Below are positions 16,638-24,488 of a DNA stretch of 64,000 nucleotides, in pieces. Origin of the DNA: TK10-74A sp965263065 (GTDB lineage: Bacteria > Chloroflexota > Dehalococcoidia > Bin125); NCBI GenBank assembly GCA_965263065.1, contig CBDHGH010000003.1:62001-126000 (forward strand), read 5' to 3'. The notes below the pieces were generated by a model. That model was given only the letters and a program-made list of their open reading frames with translations, searched no databases and had not been told where the DNA came from. The translations under genes and the position numbers were made by a program. The stretch's first letter is position 1, and the number at the start of each line of letters is the position of its first letter.

Positions 16638-17324
16638 CTACGCCCCGCGCGCATCGGCGAGGAGGGCCGCGACGCCGCCGAGATCATCGACGACGTGCGT
16701 GGCCCCCGCCTCGCTCAGCGCGGCGGCGGCGATGCGACCCGCCCGGCCGATGACGGCGCGCGTGCCCGCGGCGCGGCCCGCGCCCATGTCGGCTGGGGAG
16801 TCGCCGACGATGACGGCCTCGTCGGGCCGGGCGCCGAGCGTACGCAGCGCGTACAGCAGCGGGTCGGGCGCGGGCTTGCCCCGGCCCGTCGTGTCGAGCC
16901 CCACCACGACCTCGAAGCGCCGCGCCCAGCCCAGCGCGGCCACCAGCGCGTTGGCGGAGGCTTCGTACTTGTTCGTCACCACGGCCAGCGGCACGCCGCG
17001 CGCGCGCAGCCCGTCGAGCAGCGCCGTCGCCCCGGGCAGCGGCGGCGTCCGCGCCACGAAGCGAGCCAGGTATCGCTCCTGGTAGTCCCGCCCGATCGTC
17101 TGCGCCTGCTCGGGTCCGATCGATAGGAGCTGTTGCAGCATGACGACCATCGGCGGCCCGATGTACGGCGCCACCTGCTCCGCCGTGACGTCGTAGCCGT
17201 AACGGGCGCAACTCTCCACGACGGCCGCCGCGATCAGCGGATCGGAATCGGCCAGGGTGCCGTCGAGATCGAAGAGCGCAACGCGGACGCCGGGGATCGG
17301 GGCGAGCGGGCGACTCGTGGTCAC
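16638..17324 (-). CDS. HAD-superfamily phosphatase, phosphoglycolate phosphatase-like
   Basis: 228-residue HAD hydrolase. Motif I is ALFDLDGTLADSD (nucleophile and general acid Asp), motif II VVTNKYE, motif III Lys in GRGKPAPDPLLYAL and motif IV IVGDSPADMGAGRAAG. A helical cap (about residues 30-95, with YIGPPMVVMLQQL) resembles Gph and PpaX phosphatases. Removal of phosphate from 2-phosphoglycolate is plausible but not certain, because the family also includes beta-phosphoglucomutases and pyrophosphatases. The stop lies 9 bases before the amidase start. Confidence 0.85.
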   Translation of the reverse strand: MTTSRPLAPIPGVRVALFDLDGTLADSDPLIAAAVVESCARYGYDVTAEQVAPYIGPPMVVMLQQLLSIGPEQAQTIGRDYQERYLARFVARTPPLPGATALLDGLRARGVPLAVVTNKYEASANALVAALGWARRFEVVVGLDTTGRGKPAPDPLLYALRTLGARPDEAVIVGDSPADMGAGRAAGTRAVIGRAGRIAAAALSEAGATHVVDDLGGVAALLADARGA

Positions 17325-17330
17325 CGGCGC

Positions 17331-17591
17331 TCAGGCGGGGACGATCAGGCGCCAGTCGCCGGAGCGATCCGACTCGCGCACGGCGCTGAGCAGCCGCCCA
17401 GCGACGGAGATGCGCACCTCCAGCGGCGGCAACGGCAGCACGCAGCGGTCGGCGCTGGGCGTCTCGGCCTCGTAGACCGCGGCGGCGATCAAGCGCTCGA
17501 TGTCGGCCAGATCGTGCCCCAGGGTCGCGGCGGCGTCGGGCAGGGCCAGGGCAGTGGTGGAGGCGGTGGTCGGGGCGGGGTGGGTCGTCAT
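17331..17591 (-). CDS. Small hypothetical protein
   Basis: 86 residues, not recognised. After a Thr/Ala-rich start, residues 20-40 look helical (LGHDLADIERLIAAAVYEAE) and the C-terminal half is predicted to form strands (LEVRISVAGRLLSAVRE, GDWRLIVPA). It lacks a signal peptide and membrane helices. Its ATG 17591 overlaps the stop of the upstream membrane protein gene by 4 bases and its stop is 6 bases before the HAD gene, so it is clearly in the operon and likely real. Confidence 0.6.
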   Translation of the reverse strand: MTTHPAPTTASTTALALPDAAATLGHDLADIERLIAAAVYEAETPSADRCVLPLPPLEVRISVAGRLLSAVRESDRSGDWRLIVPA

Positions 17592-18349
17592 GCGGGCAGT
17601 GTACCGTCGTCGTCGTCCGCGGCGAGGTCCGCCGCGAGATCGGCCGCGGCCCGGCGCTCCGCCTCCTGCCGGATCGCCCGCCCGATGACGTAGTAGGACA
17701 GCGCGAACAGCCCGATCGTCAGCGGCCAGGTCGCGACGCGGCTCCAGAGCAGGTAGCTGCTCGTGCTCAGGGCGTCGAGCAGGATGACGCGGATCACGGC
17801 CGTCACGACGTTCTGCGCCGCCCAGGCCAGGCTGAGCGCGACGAACACCCGGTGTCGCTCCGGGATCCACTCCCGGATACCGGGGAAGATCTCGCGCATC
17901 AGGACGCCCATCAGCGGTCGCCCCAACACGATGCTGCCCAGGAACGCGCCGGTCCAGAGCACGTCGCCGATGGCGTCGCTGGCGAAGAACGCCTTGTCGC
18001 TGTCGACGATGATGCCCACCGTGGCCGATCCGCCGACGATGACGATGCCGCCCACGGCGAGGTAGCCCACCACCCCGCTGCGGCGCGTTCGCAGGAAGAC
18101 CAGGATCGCCGCCGCCAATCCGGCCCCGATCGCCCAGCGCGTATCGGCCAGCCGGTCGACGAGCAGGAACGCGACGATCGGCGCCACCGTGAGCCAGAAG
18201 CGGTTGTTGATCGAGCTCGTCGCCAGGATGTCGCGCGGGGGCCGGGCCGCCCTGCGACGGCGGCGCGCGCGGGCCCGCGCGGCGGCCTCGTCGGCGGGGG
18301 CGCTGGGGGCGCCGGGCAGCGTGCGGCCGGGCTCGGGCTCGGGGGGCAT
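17588..18349 (-). CDS. VC0807/DUF3159-like integral membrane protein
   Basis: 253 residues. A basic, Arg-rich N-terminal tail (about 1-40) is followed by six or so hydrophobic helices. The conserved-looking loop DKAFFASDAIGDVLWTGAFL, then LGRPLMGVLMREIFP, matches proteins described as VC0807 or DUF3159 family. The acidic end AADLAADLAADDDD is low complexity. The molecular function of this family is not established. It is first in a minus-strand operon with a small hypothetical protein, a HAD phosphatase and an amidase. Confidence 0.7.
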   Translation of the reverse strand: MPPEPEPGRTLPGAPSAPADEAAARARARRRRRAARPPRDILATSSINNRFWLTVAPIVAFLLVDRLADTRWAIGAGLAAAILVFLRTRRSGVVGYLAVGGIVIVGGSATVGIIVDSDKAFFASDAIGDVLWTGAFLGSIVLGRPLMGVLMREIFPGIREWIPERHRVFVALSLAWAAQNVVTAVIRVILLDALSTSSYLLWSRVATWPLTIGLFALSYYVIGRAIRQEAERRAAADLAADLAADDDDGTLPA

Positions 18350-18412
18350 GCCGACAGCCTACGTCGGCGCCCGGCCGGGCACAGGGCGGCGCGCAGGCGG
18401 TAGCATCCGCGC

Positions 18413-18904
18413 ATGGTCATCACGCTCGGCCCGGCCGCCGTCACGGCGGCGCTGCTCGGCCTCTTCGTCACCGGGGTGATCGCGTTCACCGGCGACGACG
18501 GCGGTCCGCGCCTCATCGCCTGGCTGCCGTTCGTGGGCGCGGTCGCGCTCGTGGCGCGCGACTCCGTCTTCCGCGGCAGCTTCCGCAACCGCCCGCGCGA
18601 GCGCATCCCCGGCATCGCCGTGCGCGACGGCGCGATCCGCCTGCACGTCTCGGACTTCGAGCCCATCGCGACGACGCTGGCAATCCTCACGGGCCTGATG
18701 GCCGCGGGCGTGATCGGCTTCCACGACGCCAACGGCGGCGGCAGCGCCTGGGCCTGGTCGGCGTTTGCGCTGGCGCTCGCGCTCAGCATCGGCTGGCGCC
18801 TGGGTCGCCCGCCGCGCCGTCGCGACCGCGAACGGGACGACCGCGTCGCCGAGTTCTGGGTGGGCACGATGCGCGGCTTCGCCGAGCGCGGCCGGCGCCG
18901 GTAG
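18413..18904 (+). CDS. Small membrane protein, hypothetical
   Basis: 163 residues, unrecognised. Two hydrophobic segments open the protein (VTAALLGLFVTGVIAFTG and LIAWLPFVGAVALVA), then a charged loop with IRLHVSDFEPIATTLAIL, then two more helices (LAILTGLMAAGVIGF, WAWSAFALALALSIGW) and a strongly basic C-terminal tail. ATG 18413 is divergent from the DUF3159 gene with only 63 bases between them. The ending is convergent with the lipoprotein gene. Confidence 0.6.
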   Translation: MVITLGPAAVTAALLGLFVTGVIAFTGDDGGPRLIAWLPFVGAVALVARDSVFRGSFRNRPRERIPGIAVRDGAIRLHVSDFEPIATTLAILTGLMAAGVIGFHDANGGGSAWAWSAFALALALSIGWRLGRPPRRRDRERDDRVAEFWVGTMRGFAERGRRR

Positions 18905-18925
18905 CGACACTCCCCGGCCCGTCGG

Positions 18926-20608
18926 CTAGACGACCAGCCGCCGCCGCAGGCGCGACCGCGCGCTGGGCGCCAGCGGGTCGTCGTCGTCGAAGGGGGACGT
19001 GAAGCGCACGCCCGCCCCGCTCAGGTCGTCGCCGGTCAGATCCTCGCCGTCGGGCCGGACGCCCTCCGTCACCCAGCGCGTGAGGTCGAAGAGGGCGCGC
19101 AGCCCCTCCTCCACCTCGCTAAACCGGCAGTGGCCAGCGCGCCGCACGGCGCGCTGCACCAGCAAGTCGCTGTAGCCCGCCGCCTGCACGCGCCGCGCGT
19201 ACGACCGGTCCAGCGAGAGCGGCGTCCACATGTCGCCGCTGGTCTTGAGCGTGAGCAGGGGCACGCCCAGCGCCCCGCTGGCGACCCCCAGCGCCGGGTC
19301 GTCGCGCAGGCCGGGCGGCGGCCGGGAGCGGAGCACCTCGGCGTTGAGCCGGTCGAGGTCGACGCCCGCCTCGGGCGGCGCGCCGTAGACCACGTCCTGC
19401 GTGTCGAAGGCCGCGAACGCGCCGTCGTGATCGATAGTCGCACCCGGGGCCGGCGGCGCACCCGCCAGCAGCGCGGGCCAGTAGAGCGTGCCCAGCGCGA
19501 AGTTCACCGCCCACTGCTGCGCCAGCCCGTCCCGCACGCCCCAGCGCGGCCCTCCGCTCAGATCCTCCATCAGGGCCGCGAATTGCTCGCCGCGCGGCGT
19601 CAAGTGGAGCCCGCGATCATCGACGGAGCCCAGCGCGGCCGCCCAGCCGATCAGCCCCGCCGCGTTGGTCGACGATGGGAGCTCGCCGATCAGCCAGTGG
19701 GCGACCATGTGCCAGCTCACGATGTAGTCCACGACCTCCGCGTTCGAGAGCGCGCCGCAGAGCGCCAACGCCCCGTCGATCTCGCCGGGGAACTCCTGCG
19801 CCATCAGCTGGGCCGTGCCGCCACCCATCGAGCCGCCCACGCAGTACGTCCACTGCGGCGGCCCCACCGCCGCCGCTGCGATGTCCTTCACCCTGAGCAG
19901 GTCATCGACGCCGCGGGCCGGCACGTAGCCGGTGTCGGCGTACGTGCTCGCCGCCCAGCCCGCGCCGAGGGACGTCAGCAACTCCCGGCCCGGCGGGAAG
20001 CCGCCGAAGTCGATGTGGGAACTGAAGCCCGTACCGAGGTCGTTGAGCCCGCCGAAGCCGCGCGCCCAGAGCAGCAGCGTGCCGTTCCAGTTCTCGGGGA
20101 TCTCGATGCGGTAGGCGGCCCCGTCGGCGTAGCCGAAGAACGCGCGCGCGTTCGGCAGCGGCTCGAAGGCGGGATCCTCCAGCGTGCAGTCGGCGCAGAC
20201 GCGGCCGGGCATCAGCTGGCGGCGGGCCGGGGCGGGCGCGTCGGCCTGCTCCTCCGCCTCCGCCGCGGCCTGCTCCTGCGGGTGTTCCTCCACCTCCTCC
20301 GCCGCGGTGTCGCCCACATCCTCTTCGGGCTCGGCCTGGGCCTGCGCGGTGGCCGCCGTCGCCGGCCCGGCGTCCTCCGCCCCGGCGACGGCGCTCTGCT
20401 CCGCCTGCTCGGCCGGTGCGGCTTGTGCGGCGGGTGCGGCGGTGGCCTGCTCCTCGGGCGCGTCCTCAGCGGCGGGCGCCGCGGGGGGGTCGGCGTCGTC
20501 GCCGCAGCCGACGAGCGCCAGCCCGGTCGCGCCGAGGGCCAGCGCGCCGCCACGGCGCAGCAGCGCCCGGCGACTGAGCCGGTGGGTCGGCGCGGATCCT
20601 GGCGACAT
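18926..20608 (-). CDS. Tat-exported lipoprotein with alpha/beta-hydrolase domain
   Basis: 560 residues. The N terminus carries a twin-arginine signal (SRRALLRRGGALALG) ending in a lipobox with Cys35 (LALVGCG), so it should be folded before export and lipid-anchored. Residues of about 37-135 are an Ala/Glu/Gln linker. The rest is an alpha/beta-hydrolase: the oxyanion region WNGTLLLWARGFGG, nucleophile YCVGGSMGGGTAQLM, acid segment LTLKTSGDMWTP and a late His in RRAGHCRFSE. Its substrate is unknown. The start is ATG 20608; a much longer frame to 22198 runs antisense to sucC and is rejected. Confidence 0.8.
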   Translation of the reverse strand: MSPGSAPTHRLSRRALLRRGGALALGATGLALVGCGDDADPPAAPAAEDAPEEQATAAPAAQAAPAEQAEQSAVAGAEDAGPATAATAQAQAEPEEDVGDTAAEEVEEHPQEQAAAEAEEQADAPAPARRQLMPGRVCADCTLEDPAFEPLPNARAFFGYADGAAYRIEIPENWNGTLLLWARGFGGLNDLGTGFSSHIDFGGFPPGRELLTSLGAGWAASTYADTGYVPARGVDDLLRVKDIAAAAVGPPQWTYCVGGSMGGGTAQLMAQEFPGEIDGALALCGALSNAEVVDYIVSWHMVAHWLIGELPSSTNAAGLIGWAAALGSVDDRGLHLTPRGEQFAALMEDLSGGPRWGVRDGLAQQWAVNFALGTLYWPALLAGAPPAPGATIDHDGAFAAFDTQDVVYGAPPEAGVDLDRLNAEVLRSRPPPGLRDDPALGVASGALGVPLLTLKTSGDMWTPLSLDRSYARRVQAAGYSDLLVQRAVRRAGHCRFSEVEEGLRALFDLTRWVTEGVRPDGEDLTGDDLSGAGVRFTSPFDDDDPLAPSARSRLRRRLVV

Positions 20609-20746
20609 GACGCGTCCTGCCCGGTCGCGCGGGAAGGTCCGGGGCAGCGATTCCCTGCCGCCACCGCCGCGCCGGCCCATGCTAGTCGCCGTCCCGCCGG
20701 ACGGGCGTCGCGCGCGCCACGGTCTGGGCCGTCGGGCTCGGTTGTC

Positions 20747-20772
20747 GCTGCTGGTTGTTGCTGCTGGTTGTT
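20747..20772. repeat. 13-bp perfect tandem repeat upstream of sucC
   Basis: GCTGCTGGTTGTT occurs twice head to tail about 90 bases before the sucC start, in the least GC-rich patch of the 20609-20860 gap. It may mark the sucC promoter region, although no clear -35/-10 pair was found. Confidence 0.5.
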
Positions 20773-20860
20773 GATAGTGGGGGCCGCCGGTATCGTCCGG
20801 GAGGCTCGCCGCGCCTCCGAACGACGCGAAACGCGTGCCCGGCTGAGGAGTCGCTCGGTC

Positions 20861-22114
20861 ATGAAAATCCACGAATACCAGGCCAAAGCCATCCTCGCGG
20901 CGAACGGCGTGCCGGTACCGCGCGGTACCGCCATCACGACCGTGGAGGACGCCGCCGCCGCCGCCGCCGATCTGGGCGGCAAGGTCGTCGTCAAGGCGCA
21001 GATTCACGCCGGCGGGCGCGGCAAGGGCCGCCTCGTCGCGACGCAGGCGCGGACCGCCGCCATGTACCAGCGACTGGAAGCGCACCCGGCGTCGACGGAG
21101 GGCGCCGTCAAGGGTCGCCGCGTGGGCGGCGTGCGGCTGGCCGCCAGCGCCGCCCAGGCCCAAGCCGAAGCGGCGAAGATGCTGGGCAAGTTCCTGGTCA
21201 CGCATCAGACCGGGCCCGAGGGCAAGCAGGTGCAGCGGCTGCTGATCGAGGAGCAGTCGGCCATCGCCGGCGAGTACTACGCCGCCGTCCTGATCGACAG
21301 CGCGCTGGGCACGCCGGTGCTGATCGTCTCGACCGAGGGGGGGCAGGCCATCGAGGAGGTCGCGGCGCGCACCCCGGAGGCGATCATCCGCGTGCCCATC
21401 GACCCCGAGGCCGGCTTCCCGCCCTACCGCGGCCGCCAGCTCGCGAAGCAGCTGGGTATGCCCAAGGCGGTCATCTTGCAGGCGGGCAACCTCTTCGCCG
21501 GGCTGTACAAGGCGTTCCTCGCGACCGACGCCTCGCTGGCGGAGATCAACCCCTTCGTGGTCACGGAGCAGAACCGCGTGATCGCCGTCGACGCGAAGGT
21601 CAGCATCGACGACAACGCCGCCTTCCGGCAGCCGCTCGCCGGCCTGCGCGACAAGTCCGAAGAGAACGCCATGGAGATCATGGCCGAGGAGGCCGGCATC
21701 GGCTCCTACATCAAGCTCGATGGGAACATCGGCTGCATGGTCAACGGCGCCGGCTTGGCCATGGCGACGATGGACACGATCATGCTGGCCGGGGGCGAAC
21801 CGGCCAACTTCCTCGACATCGGCACGGTCAACCGGGTGCAGCTCGTCGTCGATGCGCTGCACATCATCAACCTCGACCCCGACGTGCGGGCGATCCTGAT
21901 CAACATCTTCGGCGGCATGGCCCGCGTCGACGTCGTAGCCGAGGGGATGGTCGCGGCGGTCAACCAGTACGGCATCACGCATCCCATCGTGGCGCGACTG
22001 AACGGCTCCAACGTCGAGGAGGGGCGCCGCATCATCGAGGCGTCGGGCCTCGAGTTCCTGCTGGCCGACGACCTCGGCGCGGCCGCCCGCACGGCGGTCG
22101 CGGCCGCCGTCTGA
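20861..22114 (+). CDS. sucC: Succinyl-CoA ligase, beta subunit (ADP/GDP-forming)
   Basis: TCA-cycle enzyme making succinate, CoA and NTP (EC 6.2.1.5), ATP-grasp subunit. The 417-residue protein begins MKIHEYQAKAILAANGVPVP. It has the nucleotide-binding segment VVVKAQIHAGGRGKGRL, the metal-ligand region AEINPFVVTE, and the CoA/phosphohistidine-loop region NGAGLAMATMDTI, FLDIGT and ILINIFGGMARVD. The stretch at residues 60-85 is longer than in E. coli SucC. ATG 20861 has TGAGGAG upstream. It is followed 31 bases later by sucD. Confidence 0.95.
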   Translation: MKIHEYQAKAILAANGVPVPRGTAITTVEDAAAAAADLGGKVVVKAQIHAGGRGKGRLVATQARTAAMYQRLEAHPASTEGAVKGRRVGGVRLAASAAQAQAEAAKMLGKFLVTHQTGPEGKQVQRLLIEEQSAIAGEYYAAVLIDSALGTPVLIVSTEGGQAIEEVAARTPEAIIRVPIDPEAGFPPYRGRQLAKQLGMPKAVILQAGNLFAGLYKAFLATDASLAEINPFVVTEQNRVIAVDAKVSIDDNAAFRQPLAGLRDKSEENAMEIMAEEAGIGSYIKLDGNIGCMVNGAGLAMATMDTIMLAGGEPANFLDIGTVNRVQLVVDALHIINLDPDVRAILINIFGGMARVDVVAEGMVAAVNQYGITHPIVARLNGSNVEEGRRIIEASGLEFLLADDLGAAARTAVAAAV

Positions 22115-22145
22115 CGCCGGCGCACGAGGTGAGTGAGGAATCGCA

Positions 22146-23039
22146 ATGAGCGTGCTCGTCGGCCGGTCCACGCGACTGATGGTGCAGGGGCTGGGCACCG
22201 AGGGTCAGAATCAGATCCGGCGCTCGCTGGCCTACGGCACGACCGTCGTCGCGGGCGTGCATCCGTCCTTCCGCGGCGGCGCGGAGTTCGAGGGCTTCCC
22301 GGTCTTCGACACCGCCGAGGAGGCGGTCGCCGCGACCCAGCCGGACGTGTGCATCATCTTCGTCCCGGCCCCGGGCGCGGCCGACGCGATCCTGGAGAAC
22401 GTCGCCGCCGGGGTGCCGCTGATCGTCTGCATCACCGAGGGCGTGCCGGTGCACGACATGGTCCGCGTGCGGGCCGCCGTGGCGCGCGGCAAGAGCCGCC
22501 TGATCGGCCCCAACTGTCCGGGCCTGATCACGCCCTCGGCCAAGTGCCGGGTGGGGATCATGCCGCCGGCGGTCTTCAAGCCCGGCCGGGTGGGCGTCGT
22601 CTCGCGCTCCGGCACACTGGTCTACGAGGCCGTCGACCAGCTGACGCGGCTGGGCATCGGTCAGTCGAGCTGCGTGGGCGTGGGCGGCGACCCGATCATC
22701 GGCACGTCGCAGGCCGAGGCGCTGGAGATGTTCAACCGCGACCAGGCCACCGACGCCGTGGTGCTGATCGGCGAGATCGGCGGCACGGCGGAGCAGGCCT
22801 CGGCGGCCTACATCGAGCGCCACATGCAGAAGCCCGTCGTGGCCTTCGTGGCGGGCGCGACGGCACCGCCCAGGCGTCGCATGGGGCACGCCGGCGCGAT
22901 CATCGAGGGGCGCAGCGGCACCGCCGCGGCCAAGCTGGAGGCCCTGTCGGCCGCGGGCGCGGTGATCAGTCAGAGCCCCGCCGACATCGGCCTGACGATG
23001 CAGCGCGTGCTGCGCGATCACGGCCTGCTCCAGGCGTAG
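22146..23039 (+). CDS. sucD: Succinyl-CoA ligase, alpha subunit
   Basis: Partner of sucC; carries the phosphohistidine and CoA site. Of 297 residues, the active His is residue 248 in RRMGHAGAII. Other family segments are IGPNCPGLITP, GVVSRSGTLVYEAV, GVGGDPIIGTS and LIGEIGGTAE. The N-terminal CoA-binding loop is atypical: where relatives have a Gly-x-Thr-Gly-x-x-Gly pattern it reads VQGLGTEGQNQIRR. Enzymes of this family also act on malate or other acids, so succinate is the default reading only. Confidence 0.93.
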   Translation: MSVLVGRSTRLMVQGLGTEGQNQIRRSLAYGTTVVAGVHPSFRGGAEFEGFPVFDTAEEAVAATQPDVCIIFVPAPGAADAILENVAAGVPLIVCITEGVPVHDMVRVRAAVARGKSRLIGPNCPGLITPSAKCRVGIMPPAVFKPGRVGVVSRSGTLVYEAVDQLTRLGIGQSSCVGVGGDPIIGTSQAEALEMFNRDQATDAVVLIGEIGGTAEQASAAYIERHMQKPVVAFVAGATAPPRRRMGHAGAIIEGRSGTAAAKLEALSAAGAVISQSPADIGLTMQRVLRDHGLLQA

Positions 23040-23074
23040 GCCCGCGCCTCAGGCCGCGATCACGGGCGGAAACG

Positions 23075-23104
23075 TTGCGAAGGCTCCTCGAACGTCTGTA
23101 GGGT
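23075..23104 (+). promoter_or_regulatory. Candidate promoter of the 23146-24437 gene pair
   Basis: TTGCGA (23075-23080) and TAGGGT (23099-23104) are separated by 18 bases and lie 41 bases before the ATG at 23146. Both hexamers are weak matches, but their spacing is good and the region otherwise holds no gene. Confidence 0.3.
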
Positions 23105-23145
23105 GACTGTTCCGGGGGACCTCCACCCCGCGCCGGAGTACGTCG

Positions 23146-23946
23146 ATGACGGAAACGCTGCGCTTCACGATCCACCCCTCGTCCGAAGAGCTTTCCTTCT
23201 CGGGCCTTGAGTCCGCGATCAGCAATGTCCGCCGTCTGGTCCGATCTGTCGACGCGGCCGTCACTCGTGAGGGGCAGGCTTCCCGCAACTGGTACGTGCA
23301 GATGATCCGCGCGGAGTCGCCAGCGGTCATCACGGTACGCCCGAGCCTCACACTCGATGCTGCTCGGCAGCAAGAAGCAACGCCAGACGTGATTGTTCGT
23401 GGCATCCACACACTCACGACGGATCTGGAGGCCGGAGGGCCGCCGCCCTACTTCGGGGATGAACAGCTTGAGATGCTCCGGCGACTCGGCAGCGTGTTCA
23501 CGCACGACGTGAAGGAGATCCAGTTCGAGACCGGCGAGCAGTCTGCGCAGGTATGCGGGACGATCCGTGAGCACGTCGATCGAGTTCGCTCGAGAGGATA
23601 TGTCGAGCATGGATCGGTCGAAGGCGAGCTCGGCGCTGTCGATCTCCACGGGAGACTGCGTACGTTCACGGTCTGGGACGACCTTCACGGGCAGCCGATC
23701 CGCTGCAAGTTCGGCGCCGAGCATACGGCGCAGGTCAAAGAACTCCTGAAGGAGAGAGTGTTGGTCGCCGGGAGAATCAGCTACTTCGCCACCGGGCAGG
23801 CGCGAGCGATCGATGCGATTTCGGAACTCGTTCCGATTCGGGCGACCGGATCTCCGCCGCTGAACCGGTTTGGCGGGAGCATCCCGGACCTCCTCAATGG
23901 GATGACGAGCGAGGAGTACATCGATCGGCTCCGGGGTCAGCGGTGA
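23146..23946 (+). CDS. Unrecognised protein paired with a PIN-domain gene
   Basis: 266 residues, no family named with confidence. The N-terminal half is mixed alpha/beta and charged (SNVRRLVRSVDAAVTREG, VITVRPSLTLDA). The last third (about 155-230) looks like a small beta-barrel: GSVEGELGAVDLHGRLRTF, then TVWDDLHGQPIRCKF, then ERVLVAGRISYFATGQARA. It ends with a short MTSEEYIDRLRGQR tail. Codon use is less GC-biased than in the neighbours, suggesting transfer. Its TGA overlaps the GTG of the PIN gene, as in toxin-antitoxin operons, so it might neutralise or guide that nuclease. This is inference. The start is ATG 23146 with CGGAG upstream. Confidence 0.6.
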   Translation: MTETLRFTIHPSSEELSFSGLESAISNVRRLVRSVDAAVTREGQASRNWYVQMIRAESPAVITVRPSLTLDAARQQEATPDVIVRGIHTLTTDLEAGGPPPYFGDEQLEMLRRLGSVFTHDVKEIQFETGEQSAQVCGTIREHVDRVRSRGYVEHGSVEGELGAVDLHGRLRTFTVWDDLHGQPIRCKFGAEHTAQVKELLKERVLVAGRISYFATGQARAIDAISELVPIRATGSPPLNRFGGSIPDLLNGMTSEEYIDRLRGQR

Positions 23947-24437
23947 CCGCACCAAACACCGCGCGCGTTTGGTGCTCATGCGTAATCATCAACTACTTGA
24001 CCGGTGAACCCCGCTCGAAGGCCGCATGTGATCGGATTGTCGAGGCAGCGGCGCGCGGCGATGTAGAGATCTGGGTCTCTGCTCTCGCGCTCGCCGAGGT
24101 GGCCCACCTTGGAGCCAGCGACCCGAGCGACGCGGAAGCCATCATCTCTGCGTTCTTCAGCGAAGCCTACGTCAAGGTGATTCAACTCGACCGGCAGGTG
24201 GCGCTGGCGGCCCGCCAACTCATCCGTGCGGCACACCAACAGGACCTCTCGATCCGTGGGGCCGACGCAGTCCACGTGGCATCAGCCATCCACCACGGGG
24301 TGCCCGTCTTCGAGAGCACCGATCGGACACTCCTCCGCAACCTCGGCCGGTTGGACTATCCAGGCCTGGGAACCCTGGTGGCGAGAGAGCCCGCCTACGA
24401 GGGGCCTGCGATGCTCCCTGGGATGCGCGGACCCTAA
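23943..24437 (+). CDS. PIN-domain protein (VapC-like) with altered first catalytic residue
   Basis: 164 residues with the PIN-fold order: VWCSCVIINYLTGEP, SALALAEVAHL (Glu52), RGADAVHVASAIHHG (Asp108) and VFESTDRTLLRNL (Asp127). PIN nucleases normally start with an Asp, typically YxDTSVLI or VWDSCVFI; here that position is Cys11 (codon TGC at 23973). The remaining acidic residues are present, so this may be a weakened nuclease, an RNA-binding remnant, or a sequencing difference. The GTG start overlaps the upstream stop by 4 bases. Low-GC codon use matches its partner. Cellular target unknown. Confidence 0.75.
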   Translation: MTAPNTARVWCSCVIINYLTGEPRSKAACDRIVEAAARGDVEIWVSALALAEVAHLGASDPSDAEAIISAFFSEAYVKVIQLDRQVALAARQLIRAAHQQDLSIRGADAVHVASAIHHGVPVFESTDRTLLRNLGRLDYPGLGTLVAREPAYEGPAMLPGMRGP

Positions 24438-24488
24438 CCCTCAAGCACGACCACAACGGATGCCGCCACAGCGCCATGTCGCCGCGCC

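Noticed and set aside
20609..22198. Upstream extension of the Tat lipoprotein gene
   Set aside because: It runs antisense through sucC. The Tat signal and lipobox fix the start at 20608.
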